A stretch of DNA of 38,171 bases from Elusimicrobiota bacterium (GCA_023700845.1 JAMPYD010000003.1:1-38171); one strand, 5' to 3'; positions 14,365 to 22,618 are shown, numbered from the stretch's first letter. Made by a program: numbers and translations. The notes: generated from the sequence alone by a model not told the origin.

Positions 14365-15183
14365 ATGCCGTGCGCCCTCGCCGCGGTCCTGCTGACCTTC
14401 GCCGCGAACGCCGCGGCGGCGCCGGTCGTCGACGTGTTCCCCCGCGCGGACCAGGTGTTCCAGGAGCTGAAGGCGGACCCCCGCGCGATCCGGCTCGGCG
14501 CGTCGTATTATCGTCTGGAAGGCCTGGACCGCTCCGACATCGCCCTCGGGCATAGCTGGGGCATGACGCGATGGCGTTCGAGCTCGGATGAATGGACCTG
14601 GCAGTGGAACATCGAGGCGATGGCCTACTCGAGGTTCACGCTCAGCGGGGAGCTGAACTCCTTCGAGACCGTGGACTTCTTCGGGAACCTGCCGCTCGCG
14701 GCGAGGCGCGGGAAGCTCTCGGCGCGCGCGATGCTCTTCCATGAGAGCTCCCACCTCGGCGACGATTACATACGACGGACGAACGATCAGGGCTTCCGCT
14801 ATTCCATCGACGGCCTGAGGCTGACCTTAGCCCATGATCTGACGGGCTGGGCGCGCGTCTACGGCGGCGGGACGTACCTGCTTCATTCGGTGCCGGACCC
14901 AGCGCGAAAGGCGGCGCAGGCGGGCGTGGAGCTGACGTCGGGGAAGCTGGGGTGGTCCAAGATGTATCCGCTGCGGCTTTTCGCGGCCCAGGACCTGCAG
15001 TATCGGGAAGCCACCGGCTACCGGACGAACTCCCGCACCGTGGTCGGAGCGATCATCGGCTTCGACAGCGTGCCGCGCTCGATGAGGATCTACGGCGGGC
15101 GGTATGACGGATACTCCGCCTTCGGCCAGCTTTACCGGAGGAAGGAGAGCTTCACCGATATCGGCATCAGCCTTCATTTTTAG
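14365..15183 (+). CDS. DUF1207-family exported protein (copy 1)
   Basis: The 272-residue product has a short signal peptide (MPCALAAVLLTFAANAAAA). A beta-rich mature part contains VFQELKADPRAIRLGASYY, ALGHSWGMTRWR and MLFHESSHLGDDYIRRTNDQGFRYSIDGLRLTL, and ends in a terminal aromatic (ISLHF). This is the DUF1207 pattern, including the HxSSHLGD signature. The terminal Phe and amphipathic strands suggest an outer-membrane beta-barrel; no function is known for the family. It is tail-to-tail with a second DUF1207 gene, with stops overlapping by 3 nt. ATG 14365 was chosen because the -10 box lies 6 nt upstream and the signal peptide begins there. Confidence 0.75.
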   Translation: MPCALAAVLLTFAANAAAAPVVDVFPRADQVFQELKADPRAIRLGASYYRLEGLDRSDIALGHSWGMTRWRSSSDEWTWQWNIEAMAYSRFTLSGELNSFETVDFFGNLPLAARRGKLSARAMLFHESSHLGDDYIRRTNDQGFRYSIDGLRLTLAHDLTGWARVYGGGTYLLHSVPDPARKAAQAGVELTSGKLGWSKMYPLRLFAAQDLQYREATGYRTNSRTVVGAIIGFDSVPRSMRIYGGRYDGYSAFGQLYRRKESFTDIGISLHF

Positions 15184-15995
15184 AAGTAGGCGTGGAGGCC
15201 GAGCCCGGCCTCCTCGACGATGTCGGCGAAGAACTGGCCGTTCGGGTCGCGCCCGCGGTAGTATTGAAGGAGGAGCTGGAGACGGCGCGTGCGCAGCTGG
15301 AGGTTCTCCATCTGCACGCCGGCGCGCAGCGAGACGCCGGTGGTCTGCCAGCCGTGCTGCTGCCATTTCTGAAGATCCGCCGCCGCGATCGGACGCAGTA
15401 GGCCGCGGAGGAACTTAGGTCCGGCCGCCTCGCCGCCGAGCTGGAAGAAGAGCGGCTTGATCTCCGGGGGGTGCTTGCGGATCATGGAGCCGGCGCCGCC
15501 GTAGGCGCGCAGGCCGCGGTCGAAGTCGTAGGAGAGCTTCGCGTCGACGGCCTCGTAGCTGAGGTTGACTCGCGCGATGTCCCGGTTGGCGATGACGAAC
15601 TCGTCGCCGAGGTGGGTGCTGACGTGGAAGAGGCGGTACATCCCCGTCCAGCGGCCGCGGCGCCAGGTGTAGGGGAAGCCGACGATGAAGTCGGTGTTGA
15701 TGAGCTCCTGGGACTCGGTCTGCACGTCCCAGATGGTGAACACCGCGGCCTGCAGGCCGAACTGCCAGCGGTCGCTGCCGCGGCTGCCGGCGAACGGGAA
15801 GGACTCCCCGAAGGTCGCCGCCCACAGCACGCGCGAGCCGGGACGGCGGAAATATTTCTGCATGGCCCCGGAGAACGCGGGCCAGCGCGGGTCGGCGGAG
15901 AGCGGCTCGAAGATGAGAGTGCGCGGGAAGGCCTCGGCCGCCTGGGCGGGAGCGCCGGCGCAAAGAAGGAGCAGAGGCAAAAGAATGCGGAGCAT
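15180..15995 (-). CDS. DUF1207-family exported protein (copy 2)
   Basis: The 271-residue product begins MLRILLPLLLLCAGAPAQA, a clear signal peptide. The mature part carries FEPLSADPRWPAFSGAMQKYF, MYRLFHVSTHLGDEFVIANRD, VNLSYEAVDAKLSYDF and a terminal aromatic (LGLHAYF). It shares the HxSTHLGD signature with the gene on the opposite strand and fits DUF1207, a predicted outer-membrane barrel. The start at 15995 was preferred over an ATG at 16046 because the signal peptide begins there and a TATCCT box lies 7 nt upstream. The pair is convergent, with stops overlapping by 3 nt. Sequence divergence between the copies is high, so duplication is old or the genes were acquired separately. Confidence 0.75.
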   Translation of the reverse strand: MLRILLPLLLLCAGAPAQAAEAFPRTLIFEPLSADPRWPAFSGAMQKYFRRPGSRVLWAATFGESFPFAGSRGSDRWQFGLQAAVFTIWDVQTESQELINTDFIVGFPYTWRRGRWTGMYRLFHVSTHLGDEFVIANRDIARVNLSYEAVDAKLSYDFDRGLRAYGGAGSMIRKHPPEIKPLFFQLGGEAAGPKFLRGLLRPIAAADLQKWQQHGWQTTGVSLRAGVQMENLQLRTRRLQLLLQYYRGRDPNGQFFADIVEEAGLGLHAYF

Positions 15996-16002
15996 CGGCG
16001 CT

Positions 16003-16008
16003 AGGATA
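16003..16008 (-). promoter_or_regulatory. -10 box of the second DUF1207 gene
   Basis: On the minus strand TATCCT is followed by seven bases and the ATG at 15995. It supports this start over the longer reading frame. Confidence 0.4.
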
Positions 16009-16090
16009 GCAACGCCCATATTGCCGCCGGACGTTATTTTCGTCACTTTTGGTTGAAATTGACGCGAATTGGACTTTTTGTTGCATGTCT

Positions 16091-16120
16091 TTGCGCCCTT
16101 CGCGTCCTCTTTGATAGAAT
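16091..16120 (+). promoter_or_regulatory. Promoter of the cytochrome oxidase operon
   Basis: TTGCGC (16091-16096), 18 nt, TAGAAT (16115-16120). Unlike most promoters here it gives a leader of about 27 nt with a Shine-Dalgarno sequence, GAGAGGA (16143-16149), before ATG 16154. Confidence 0.55.
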
Positions 16121-16153
16121 CATGCCGCGCAGATTTTTCTCTGAGAGGATCGA

Positions 16154-17011
16154 ATGGGACAATACGGATGGTCGCTGCCGGTCGCCGCTTCCAGCTACGC
16201 CGGCAAGATCGACTTCGGCATCTGGCTGATCCACGCGGCGATGCTCGGCATCTTCGTGCTGTGGGGCGCCTTCTTCATCTATCTGCTCGTGAAGTTCCGC
16301 GCGCGCCCCGGCCACCGCGCCGAGCGCGAGGACCATGACGAGACGCCGGCGCATATCTCGGTGCCCGACTCGCTCTCCAAGTTCCCCTTCGCCCAGCTGC
16401 TGTACAAGAACAAGGGCGAGCTGAAGTCGCTGATCCCCGACATGGTCATCATGAGCTTCGAGGTCGCGCTGATCGTGTTCTACGCCATCCCCGTGTGGAG
16501 CAGCATCAAGATGGGCGTGCCCGACGTGAAGGACCCGGTGGTCATGGAGATCGTCTCCGAGCAGTTCGGCTGGAACATCCACTACGCCGGGCCCGACGGC
16601 AAGCTCGGCAAGCGCAAGATGCCGCTCGTGCACTTCAGCAACCCGATCGGCCTCGACCGCGAGGACCCGGCGTCGGCCGACGACGTGGTCATGGGCAACG
16701 AGCTGCGGCTGCCGGTGGACCGGACCGCGGTCATCGACCTGCTGTCCAAGGACGTCATCCACAGCTTCTTCATCCCCGAGTTCCGAATCAAGCAGGACGC
16801 GGTGCCGGGGCTCAGCATCCCGGTCTGGGTCACGCCGACCAAGGTCGGCAAATACGAGATCACCTGCGCCCAGCTGTGCGGCTTCGCCCACAGCCTGATG
16901 CGCGGCGACGTGTACGTGCAGACCCAGGAGGAGTTCGACGCCTGGTACCAGAGCCGTCTTTCGGCCAACCCCGCCGCGCCGGCGGCGTCCAACCCCGCGG
17001 AGGAGTTCTAG
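16154..17011 (+). CDS. ctaC: Cytochrome c oxidase subunit II
   Basis: This 285-residue membrane protein has two N-terminal transmembrane helices (about 22-49 and 97-116) followed by a periplasmic cupredoxin domain. The CuA ligands are complete: His203 (VIHSFFIPEF) and CAQLCGFAHSLM, with Cys238, Cys242, His246 and Met249. The acidic or neutral surface around QFGWNIHY is the electron entry region. It accepts electrons from cytochrome c and passes them to haem a. It is the first gene of the oxidase operon; the stop is immediately followed by the ATG of subunit I. There is no C-terminal fused haem c domain, so a separate cytochrome is needed, for which the two flanking di-haem lipoproteins are candidates. 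Confidence 0.95.
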   Translation: MGQYGWSLPVAASSYAGKIDFGIWLIHAAMLGIFVLWGAFFIYLLVKFRARPGHRAEREDHDETPAHISVPDSLSKFPFAQLLYKNKGELKSLIPDMVIMSFEVALIVFYAIPVWSSIKMGVPDVKDPVVMEIVSEQFGWNIHYAGPDGKLGKRKMPLVHFSNPIGLDREDPASADDVVMGNELRLPVDRTAVIDLLSKDVIHSFFIPEFRIKQDAVPGLSIPVWVTPTKVGKYEITCAQLCGFAHSLMRGDVYVQTQEEFDAWYQSRLSANPAAPAASNPAEEF

Positions 17012-18745
17012 ATGAGCCACGATCCCCATGGCAGCGCCGAGCACCACCCCCTGACGTTCTGGGAGCGCTACGTCTTCTCCGTCGACCACAAGGTCATCGG
17101 CCTGCAGTACCTGATCACCTCGTTCATCTTCCTGCTCGTGGGCTTCGCCCTGATGGGGCTGATGCGCTGGCAGCTCGCGTGGCCGGGCACGCCGATCCCG
17201 TTTTTCGGCGGCCTGTTCCCCGCCGACCTGGCGCCGAATGGGGTCATGAGCGGTGAATTTTATAACTCGCTCGGCGCGATGCACGGCACCATCATGGTGT
17301 TCCTCGGGGTCGTGCCGCTCGCGGTCGGCGCCTACGGCAACTACGTCCTTCCGCTCCAGATCGGAGCGCCGGACATGGCGTTCCCGCGCATGAACATGAT
17401 GTCTTACTGGACCTACCTGCCCGGCGGCATCCTGATGCTGGCGTCGTTCCTGATGCCCGGCGGCGCGGCCCAGTCCGGCTGGACCTCCTACCCGCCCCTG
17501 TCCATCATCAACCCCGGCCAGACGGTGTGGCTGCTGTCGATGGTCATCCTGATCACCTCCTCGCTGCTCGGCGCGATCAACTTCCTGGTCACGACGATCA
17601 ACATGCGCGCGCCCGGGATGAGCCTTTGGCGCATGCCGGTGTTCGTGTGGGCGCAGTTCGTCACGTCGGTCCTGCTCCTGCTCGCGTTCCCCCCGCTCGA
17701 GGCGGCCTCGATCCTGCAGCTGATGGACCGGGTGTTCCACACGAGCTTCTACATGCCCAAGGACCTCGTCATCCTCGGCCAGGCGTACGCGGGCTCCGGC
17801 GGCGGGCAGCCCCTGCTGTGGCAGCACCTGTTCTGGTTCCTGGCGCACCCCGAGGTCTACGTCCTCGTGCTGCCGCCCATGGGCATCGTCGCCGAGATCA
17901 TCGCCAACAACACGCGCAAGCCGCTGCACGGCTACAAGACCCTGGTGCTCTCGATGGTCGCCATCGGCGTGATGAGCTTCATGGTCTGGGCCCACCACAT
18001 GTTCATCTCCGGCATGAGCGCCTCGCTGAGCAACTTCTTCCTGGTGACCACGATGATCATCTCCGTGCCGTCGGTCGCGATCCTGACCTGCCTCATCTTC
18101 TCGCTGAAGGGCGGCGCGATCCGCTACAACGTCCCGATGGCGTTCGCGCTCGCGTTCCTGCCGCTGTTCGGCATCGGCGGCCTGACGGGGCTGCCGCTGG
18201 GCCTGACCGTGACGGACATCTACCTGCACGACACCTATTACGTGATCGGCCACTTCCACTTCGTCGTCGTCACGGGCTCGATCATCGCGCTGATGGGCGG
18301 GACCTACTACTGGTTCCCGAAGTGGTACGGGCGCAAGATGAACGACAAGCTCGGGTGGATCCACTTCTGGGGCTCGGTGATCACGATGTGCGGCATCTTC
18401 GGACCGATGCTGTTCATGGGAATGGGCGGCGCGTCGCGCCGGCTGTACGACCCGACGGCGCAGCTGCACAACCTCCCGGTGCAGGGCTGGAACGTGGTGG
18501 CGACCTATTCGGCCTACCTCCTGGCGGCCTTCCAGCTTCCGTTCATCTACAACTTCTTCAACAGCATGTGGCGCGGCGAGAAGACGCCGGAGAACCCGTG
18601 GCAGGCCACGACCCTCGAGTGGGCGTGCCCGTCGCCGCCCCCGCACGGCAACTTCGAGAAGACGCCGACGGTATACCGCGGCCCGTACGAGTATTCCGTC
18701 CCCGGACGCAAGGACGACTTCTGGATGCAGTCGGACAAGAACTAA
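17012..18745 (+). CDS. ctaD: Cytochrome c oxidase subunit I (A1-type haem-copper oxidase)
   Basis: This 577-residue protein has 12 predicted helices. Haem a ligands are His91 (GAMHGTIM) and His416. CuB ligands are His279 (AHPEVY, with the crosslinked Tyr283) and His328/His329 (WAHHMF). The haem a3 ligand is His414 (GHFHF). The Glu in HPEVY marks the A1 subfamily, which uses it at the end of the D-channel. It reduces oxygen to water and pumps protons across the inner membrane. The gene follows ctaC directly (TAG then ATG) and precedes ctaE by one base. Length and motif spacing are normal, and nothing suggests loss of function. Confidence 0.97.
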   Translation: MSHDPHGSAEHHPLTFWERYVFSVDHKVIGLQYLITSFIFLLVGFALMGLMRWQLAWPGTPIPFFGGLFPADLAPNGVMSGEFYNSLGAMHGTIMVFLGVVPLAVGAYGNYVLPLQIGAPDMAFPRMNMMSYWTYLPGGILMLASFLMPGGAAQSGWTSYPPLSIINPGQTVWLLSMVILITSSLLGAINFLVTTINMRAPGMSLWRMPVFVWAQFVTSVLLLLAFPPLEAASILQLMDRVFHTSFYMPKDLVILGQAYAGSGGGQPLLWQHLFWFLAHPEVYVLVLPPMGIVAEIIANNTRKPLHGYKTLVLSMVAIGVMSFMVWAHHMFISGMSASLSNFFLVTTMIISVPSVAILTCLIFSLKGGAIRYNVPMAFALAFLPLFGIGGLTGLPLGLTVTDIYLHDTYYVIGHFHFVVVTGSIIALMGGTYYWFPKWYGRKMNDKLGWIHFWGSVITMCGIFGPMLFMGMGGASRRLYDPTAQLHNLPVQGWNVVATYSAYLLAAFQLPFIYNFFNSMWRGEKTPENPWQATTLEWACPSPPPHGNFEKTPTVYRGPYEYSVPGRKDDFWMQSDKN

Positions 18746-18746
18746 C

Positions 18747-19352
18747 ATGAGCCAAGCCCAAAACCCCGCCGCGATCATGAACAATCAGGACACGCACAGC
18801 GGCGTCACGAACGCGAAGCTCGGAGTGTGGCTGTTCCTCGCCTCCGAGATCATGCTGTTCGCGACGCTGTTCACGAGCTACATCGTCCTGCGCATGGCCT
18901 CGACCTCCTGGCCGTGGGGCTGGGACGTGCTCAACGTGCCTCTGGCCACGCTGAACACCGTCATCCTCATCTCCTCGTCGGTGACCATCGTGATGGCCTA
19001 CGCGAAGGCCTACGACAAGGACAAGGGCGGCTTCCAGAAATGGATGGCGGCGACCATCCTGCTGTCGCTGGGGTTCCTCGTCGTCAAGGGCTTCGAGTAC
19101 GGCCACGAGTTCGGGCTCGGCATCGGGCCGCACACGAGCGTCTTTTACGCGATATACTTCACGATGACGGGCCTGCACGGCATCCACATCCTCGGGGGCA
19201 TCGCGGTCAACGCCGGGCTGCTGTACATGAGCACGGTGGACGGCCATTGGAGGAACCCGCTGTTCCTCGGACGCGTCGAAGGAGCCGGCCTGTACTGGCA
19301 CTTCGTCGACATCGTCTGGATATTCCTGTTCCCGGCGCTGTACCTGCTCTAG
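18747..19352 (+). CDS. ctaE: Cytochrome c oxidase subunit III
   Basis: This 201-residue protein has five predicted helices, the short bacterial form of subunit III. Diagnostic segments are NAKLGVWLFLASEIMLFATLFTSYIVLR, GFEYGHEF and FTMTGLHGIHILGGI, then GLYWHFVDIVWIFLFPALYLL. It stabilises the oxidase core and supports sustained proton uptake. It is separated from ctaD by one base and followed 8 nt later by the subunit IV gene, which has AGGAGGAG before its ATG. Confidence 0.94.
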   Translation: MSQAQNPAAIMNNQDTHSGVTNAKLGVWLFLASEIMLFATLFTSYIVLRMASTSWPWGWDVLNVPLATLNTVILISSSVTIVMAYAKAYDKDKGGFQKWMAATILLSLGFLVVKGFEYGHEFGLGIGPHTSVFYAIYFTMTGLHGIHILGGIAVNAGLLYMSTVDGHWRNPLFLGRVEGAGLYWHFVDIVWIFLFPALYLL

Positions 19353-19360
19353 GAGGAGAC

Positions 19361-19771
19361 ATGTCCGCTGATACCGACGCCGCCAAGCACGACGAGCACC
19401 GCCCGAACGTGGCGCTGTACGTCAAGGTCTTCGCCGCGCTGATGGTGCTCACCTTGGTCACCGTCGCGATCTCGAAGATCCATCTCCCCCCCGCCCAGGC
19501 GGTCGCCCTAGGGCTGTTCGTGGCCCTGATCAAGGCGGGCCTCGTCGGCGCGCTGTTCATGCACCTGTGGGGCGAGAACAAGCTCATCCATAAGGCGCTG
19601 TGGATCACCGTCGGCTTCGCGGTGGTCCTGATCCTGCCCATCATCGACTTCGTCCTGATCTCCGGACGCAGCACGAGCCCGATGGCGGTCGCCGACCAGC
19701 ATCCCGCCGGCCACGACACCGACAAGGACAAGGCCGGCGAAGCGGCCGAGCCGATGAAGGCGGGGCACTGA
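19361..19771 (+). CDS. ctaF: Cytochrome c oxidase subunit IV-like protein
   Basis: This 136-residue protein has a short polar N-terminus and three hydrophobic segments: YVKVFAALMVLTLVTVAIS, AVALGLFVALIKAGLVGALFMHLWGENK and ALWITVGFAVVLILPIIDFVLI. A His- and Asp-rich tail follows. The segment ALIKAGLVGALFMHLWGE is the signature of the prokaryotic COX4 family. The start at ATG 19361 is fixed by AGGAGGAG just upstream. The His/Asp-rich C-terminal tail (HPAGHDTDKDKAGE) is unusual and could bind metal, but that is speculation. Confidence 0.9.
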   Translation: MSADTDAAKHDEHRPNVALYVKVFAALMVLTLVTVAISKIHLPPAQAVALGLFVALIKAGLVGALFMHLWGENKLIHKALWITVGFAVVLILPIIDFVLISGRSTSPMAVADQHPAGHDTDKDKAGEAAEPMKAGH

Positions 19772-19772
19772 T

Positions 19773-19967
19773 ATGTCGCTCAAGATCTTCCACCGGTTCT
19801 TCGTCGTGCTGTGCCTGTTCCTGTTCGCCTTCACCGGCTACTGGGCCGCGGGCGGCAACGCGACGGCGCTCGTGACGCCCTGGCTCGTGTGGGCCAGCGC
19901 CGCCGGCGCGGCCGCCGTCACGGGCTACTTCGTCTGGCACGTCCGCAGGGTCCGCCTGCCCGCATGA
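19773..19967 (+). CDS. Small membrane protein of the oxidase operon, unknown function
   Basis: The 64-residue product has two predicted helices (about 7-25, FFVVLCLFLFAFTGYWAAG, and 33-54) with a basic C-terminal end HVRRVRLPA. It starts one base after the subunit IV stop and ends in an ATGA overlap with the next small gene, so it is part of the operon. I do not recognise a family. Its position and size fit an accessory or assembly subunit of the oxidase. Confidence 0.65.
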   Translation: MSLKIFHRFFVVLCLFLFAFTGYWAAGGNATALVTPWLVWASAAGAAAVTGYFVWHVRRVRLPA

Positions 19968-20185
19968 GAGCTCTCGGGGCCGCCTCCTTGCTCGCCGCGC
20001 TGCCCGGCTCGGCCGCGGCCTGCGCGGTGTGCTTCGGCGGCTCCGCCGCGAACAAGGGCCTCCTCGACGGCATCTGGTGGGGCATCGTCGTGCTCCTGAC
20101 GGTCACGATGTTCATGGTCGGCGGCATCGGCTGGCTCCTGTACAAGGTCGAGAAGGACCGCCCCGCGGACGAGCACGGAGGATGA
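19964..20185 (+). CDS. Small CxxC membrane protein of the oxidase operon
   Basis: The 73-residue product starts with a signal-like hydrophobic segment (ALGAASLLAALPGSAAA), then the motif CAVCFGG, then a transmembrane helix of about 23 residues (WWGIVVLLTVTMFMVGGIGWLLY) and a charged tail. Similar small proteins with ACAVCFG are found in cytochrome oxidase gene clusters of several phyla, to my recollection. Their role is not established, but a CxxC placed on the periplasmic side just before the membrane suggests copper handling or thiol exchange. It overlaps the upstream gene and ctaA by 4 nt each. No SCO or Cox11 gene is in the window, so an assembly role is worth testing. Confidence 0.7.
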   Translation: MRALGAASLLAALPGSAAACAVCFGGSAANKGLLDGIWWGIVVLLTVTMFMVGGIGWLLYKVEKDRPADEHGG

Positions 20186-21066
20186 ACACCTTGGCCGCGC
20201 GACCGGCTCGCCTGACCGCACGCCCCGCCTCGGGAGACGCGCCGTTCACCTCATGGTCCAAGGCCACGGCCGCCTCCGCTTTCTTCCTGTTGTTCGCGGG
20301 CGGGATGGTGACCTCGACGGGCTCCGGCCTCGCGGTCCCCGACTGGCCCCTCTCCTTCGGCGGCATGAACCCGCCCATGGTCGGCGGCATCTTCTACGAG
20401 CACGGCCACCGGCTGATCGCCGGCGCCGTTGCCGTCATGACGTTGATATCGCTGGGGCTCTCTCGCCGTCCCGGTGTGCCCTCGGGCGCCCGGACCGCGA
20501 CGTTCATCGCCTCGGGCGGGATACTCCTCCAAGCCCTCCTCGGGGGCTTGACGGTCCTGCTCAAGCTCCCGCCGGCCGTTTCTATCTCCCACGCCTGCCT
20601 CGGCCAGGCCGTCTTCCTCGTACTGCTGTCCGCCGTCGTCCTCTCGGTTCCCGGGACGACGTTCGGGCCCGGCTATTCCCGCGTCTTCAAGTTCGCCGTT
20701 CTGGGCCTCGGCGCCGCCTATCTCCAGCTGGCGCTCGGCGCGCTCGTCAAGCACACCGGCCAGGGCCTGGGCTGGCATATCCTGTGGGCAAGCACCGTTG
20801 CCGTTCTGGCCGTACTGGCCTGCTTCACCGCTTTCCGTTCCCGCGCCGCGGTCCTCAAAGGTCCTGCGCTTCTCCTCGCCGTCGCCGTGCCTCTGCAGGT
20901 AGCCCTGGGGCTTTTCGCCATGCTCGTGCGCGTGGACTCGACCGTCGTCCTCGGCTTCCGGGAGGCCGCCCTGTGGCGCACCGCCCATCTCTCCGGCGGC
21001 GCGCTGACCATGGCCGCCTTCCTGCTCCTGGCCCTGCGTTCGCGCCGGACCGCGGAGGCGCCGTGA
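20182..21066 (+). CDS. ctaA: Haem A synthase (CtaA/COX15)
   Basis: This 294-residue membrane protein has eight predicted helices. Conserved histidines lie in FYEHGHRLIAG, ISHACLGQ, LVKHTGQGLGWHIL and RTAHLSGG, and the N-terminal segment GGMVTSTGSGLAVPDWPL is typical of COX15/CtaA. The enzyme oxidises the C8 methyl group of haem O to the formyl group of haem A, needed by the subunit I encoded upstream. The start at ATG 20182 was chosen because GGAGG precedes it and it overlaps the previous gene by ATGA. The stop overlaps the GTG start of ctaB. Confidence 0.92.
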   Translation: MNTLAARPARLTARPASGDAPFTSWSKATAASAFFLLFAGGMVTSTGSGLAVPDWPLSFGGMNPPMVGGIFYEHGHRLIAGAVAVMTLISLGLSRRPGVPSGARTATFIASGGILLQALLGGLTVLLKLPPAVSISHACLGQAVFLVLLSAVVLSVPGTTFGPGYSRVFKFAVLGLGAAYLQLALGALVKHTGQGLGWHILWASTVAVLAVLACFTAFRSRAAVLKGPALLLAVAVPLQVALGLFAMLVRVDSTVVLGFREAALWRTAHLSGGALTMAAFLLLALRSRRTAEAP

Positions 21067-21902
21067 AGGATTACCTCCAGCTGGCCAAGCCCCGCATCGC
21101 CTTGATGGTGGCCTTGACCGTCTGGCTCGGCTGGGCGCTGGCCGGAGGCGAGGCGACGCTGTCCCTCCTCCTCGTCGCCGTCGGTTCGTCGTTGGCGGCC
21201 GCCGCCTGCGGGGCGCTCAACCAGCGCCTGGAGATCGTCGAGGACGGGCTGATGAACCGCACCCGCAACCGCCCCCTGCCGACGGGGAGGGTCTCCCCTC
21301 GCGCCGCCCTCGTCTTCGGCCTCGTCCTCGCCGCGGCCGGCCCGGCGTTGGTCTGGGCCGCGGGCGGAGCCCTGGCGGGCGCGCTCACGATCGCCACCAT
21401 CGTCCTCTACGTCCTCGTCTACACCCCGCTCAAGAAGGTCACGCCGCAGACCACCTGGATCGGCGCCGCCGCGGGCGCCACCTCTCCTCTCATCGGCTGG
21501 GTGGCCGCGGGCGGCCCGCTCGACGCGCGCGCCTTCACCTTGTTCGCGATCCAATTCCTGTGGCAGATCCCGCATTTCCTCGCGCTGTTCTGGATCTACC
21601 GCGAGGACTACGCGCGCGCCGGCTTCAAGGTGATGCCCGTCGTGCACCCGAGCGGCGGCACCACCGCCATCCAGATCGCCGTCCACTCCTTCACCTTGCT
21701 GCCGGCCACCATCGCGCCCTCTCTCGTCGGCCTGGCGGGACCGGGCTACGCGATCGGCGCCTTCGCCGTCTCCGGCTCCTTCCTCCTGCTCGGCCTGCGC
21801 GCGAGCTGGACGATGACCGTCGCCGACAACCGCCGGCTGTTCCTGGCCTCTCTCGCTTTTCTTCCTCTCATCTTCGGCATGATGCTCTTCGGAGGCGTCT
21901 GA
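21063..21902 (+). CDS. ctaB: Protoheme IX farnesyltransferase (haem O synthase)
   Basis: This 279-residue UbiA-superfamily membrane protein has about eight or nine helices. The first aspartate-rich region reads NQRLEIVEDGLMNRTRNRPLPTG, a slightly altered version of the usual N-x-x-D-x-x-x-D motif with Glu in the first acidic positions. The second region is WIYREDYARAGFKVMPVV. It attaches a farnesyl group to haem B to give haem O, the substrate of CtaA. GTG 21063 overlaps the ctaA stop (GTGA), supporting coupling. Together with ctaA it makes the operon self-sufficient for haem A. Confidence 0.93.
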   Translation: MKDYLQLAKPRIALMVALTVWLGWALAGGEATLSLLLVAVGSSLAAAACGALNQRLEIVEDGLMNRTRNRPLPTGRVSPRAALVFGLVLAAAGPALVWAAGGALAGALTIATIVLYVLVYTPLKKVTPQTTWIGAAAGATSPLIGWVAAGGPLDARAFTLFAIQFLWQIPHFLALFWIYREDYARAGFKVMPVVHPSGGTTAIQIAVHSFTLLPATIAPSLVGLAGPGYAIGAFAVSGSFLLLGLRASWTMTVADNRRLFLASLAFLPLIFGMMLFGGV

Positions 21903-21903
21903 C

Positions 21904-22602
21904 ATGAACCGCTGGCTTATACCCGCCCTGCTCCTCTGCCTCGCCGCCTGCTCCCCGCAGGCCGACCTCGCCGACCCCGTCGCCCGCGGCGAGCGGGACT
22001 TCAACGGCCTCGGCTGCGTGAAATGCCACGTCGTCGGCGACGTCGGCAACGACTGGGGCCCCGACCTCACCAACCTCGGCTTCCGCAAGTCCGCGGACTG
22101 GATCGATCATTGGCTCAAGGACCCTCACGCCTGGAACCCGAAGACGGTCATGCCAAACTTCAACCTGAAGGACAAGACCCGCGCCGACCTCGTCGCCTAT
22201 CTGTCCGCGCAGAAGGGACAGGCCTGGAAGGTCAAGCCGTGGGAGACCGAGGCCGCGAAGGCCCTGCCCGCGCCCGAGCGCGGCCGCATCCTCTTCAACT
22301 CCGTCGGCTGCGTGTCCTGCCACGCGAAGGACGGCTACGGCGGCTACCCGAACAACAACGTGGCCGGCGGCCTGATCAGCTCGCTGAGCAAGGTCACCGA
22401 GGGCTACAGCAAGACCGAGCTGCACGACAAGATCAAGCACGGCGCGGTGCCCATCCCGAGCGACTCGAAGGCGCCGGCGCCCATGCTCCAGATGCCGAAG
22501 TGGGGCGACCAGCTCAGCGCCAAGGAGATCGACCTCGTCGTCGAGTATCTGTACTCCTTGGCCCCGAAGAGCACGGGCCCGGCCTCCAAGGACGACTTCT
22601 AG
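21904..22602 (+). CDS. Di-haem c-type cytochrome lipoprotein (second copy)
   Basis: This 232-residue lipoprotein has lipobox LAAC (Cys16). Haem motifs are CVKCH at about 38-42 and CVSCH at about 136-140, with likely Met ligands in TVMPN (about 83) and MLQMPKW. It parallels the cytochrome at 13634 along its whole length, including GGYPNNNVxGGLI and a terminal Asp-Phe. It is the last gene of the oxidase operon, one base after ctaB, and is followed by a strong terminator. As subunit II lacks its own haem c, this protein is the most likely direct donor. The paralogue upstream may act with another complex or at a different oxygen level; that is inference. Confidence 0.9.
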   Translation: MNRWLIPALLLCLAACSPQADLADPVARGERDFNGLGCVKCHVVGDVGNDWGPDLTNLGFRKSADWIDHWLKDPHAWNPKTVMPNFNLKDKTRADLVAYLSAQKGQAWKVKPWETEAAKALPAPERGRILFNSVGCVSCHAKDGYGGYPNNNVAGGLISSLSKVTEGYSKTELHDKIKHGAVPIPSDSKAPAPMLQMPKWGDQLSAKEIDLVVEYLYSLAPKSTGPASKDDF

Positions 22603-22618
22603 CCAAGCCCAGGAAGGA

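Noticed and set aside
16043..18784. Minus-strand frame of over 900 codons across the oxidase genes
   Set aside because: It lies opposite ctaC and ctaD, which have complete metal-binding motifs; the frame is rich in His, Arg, Asp and Glu with no domain.
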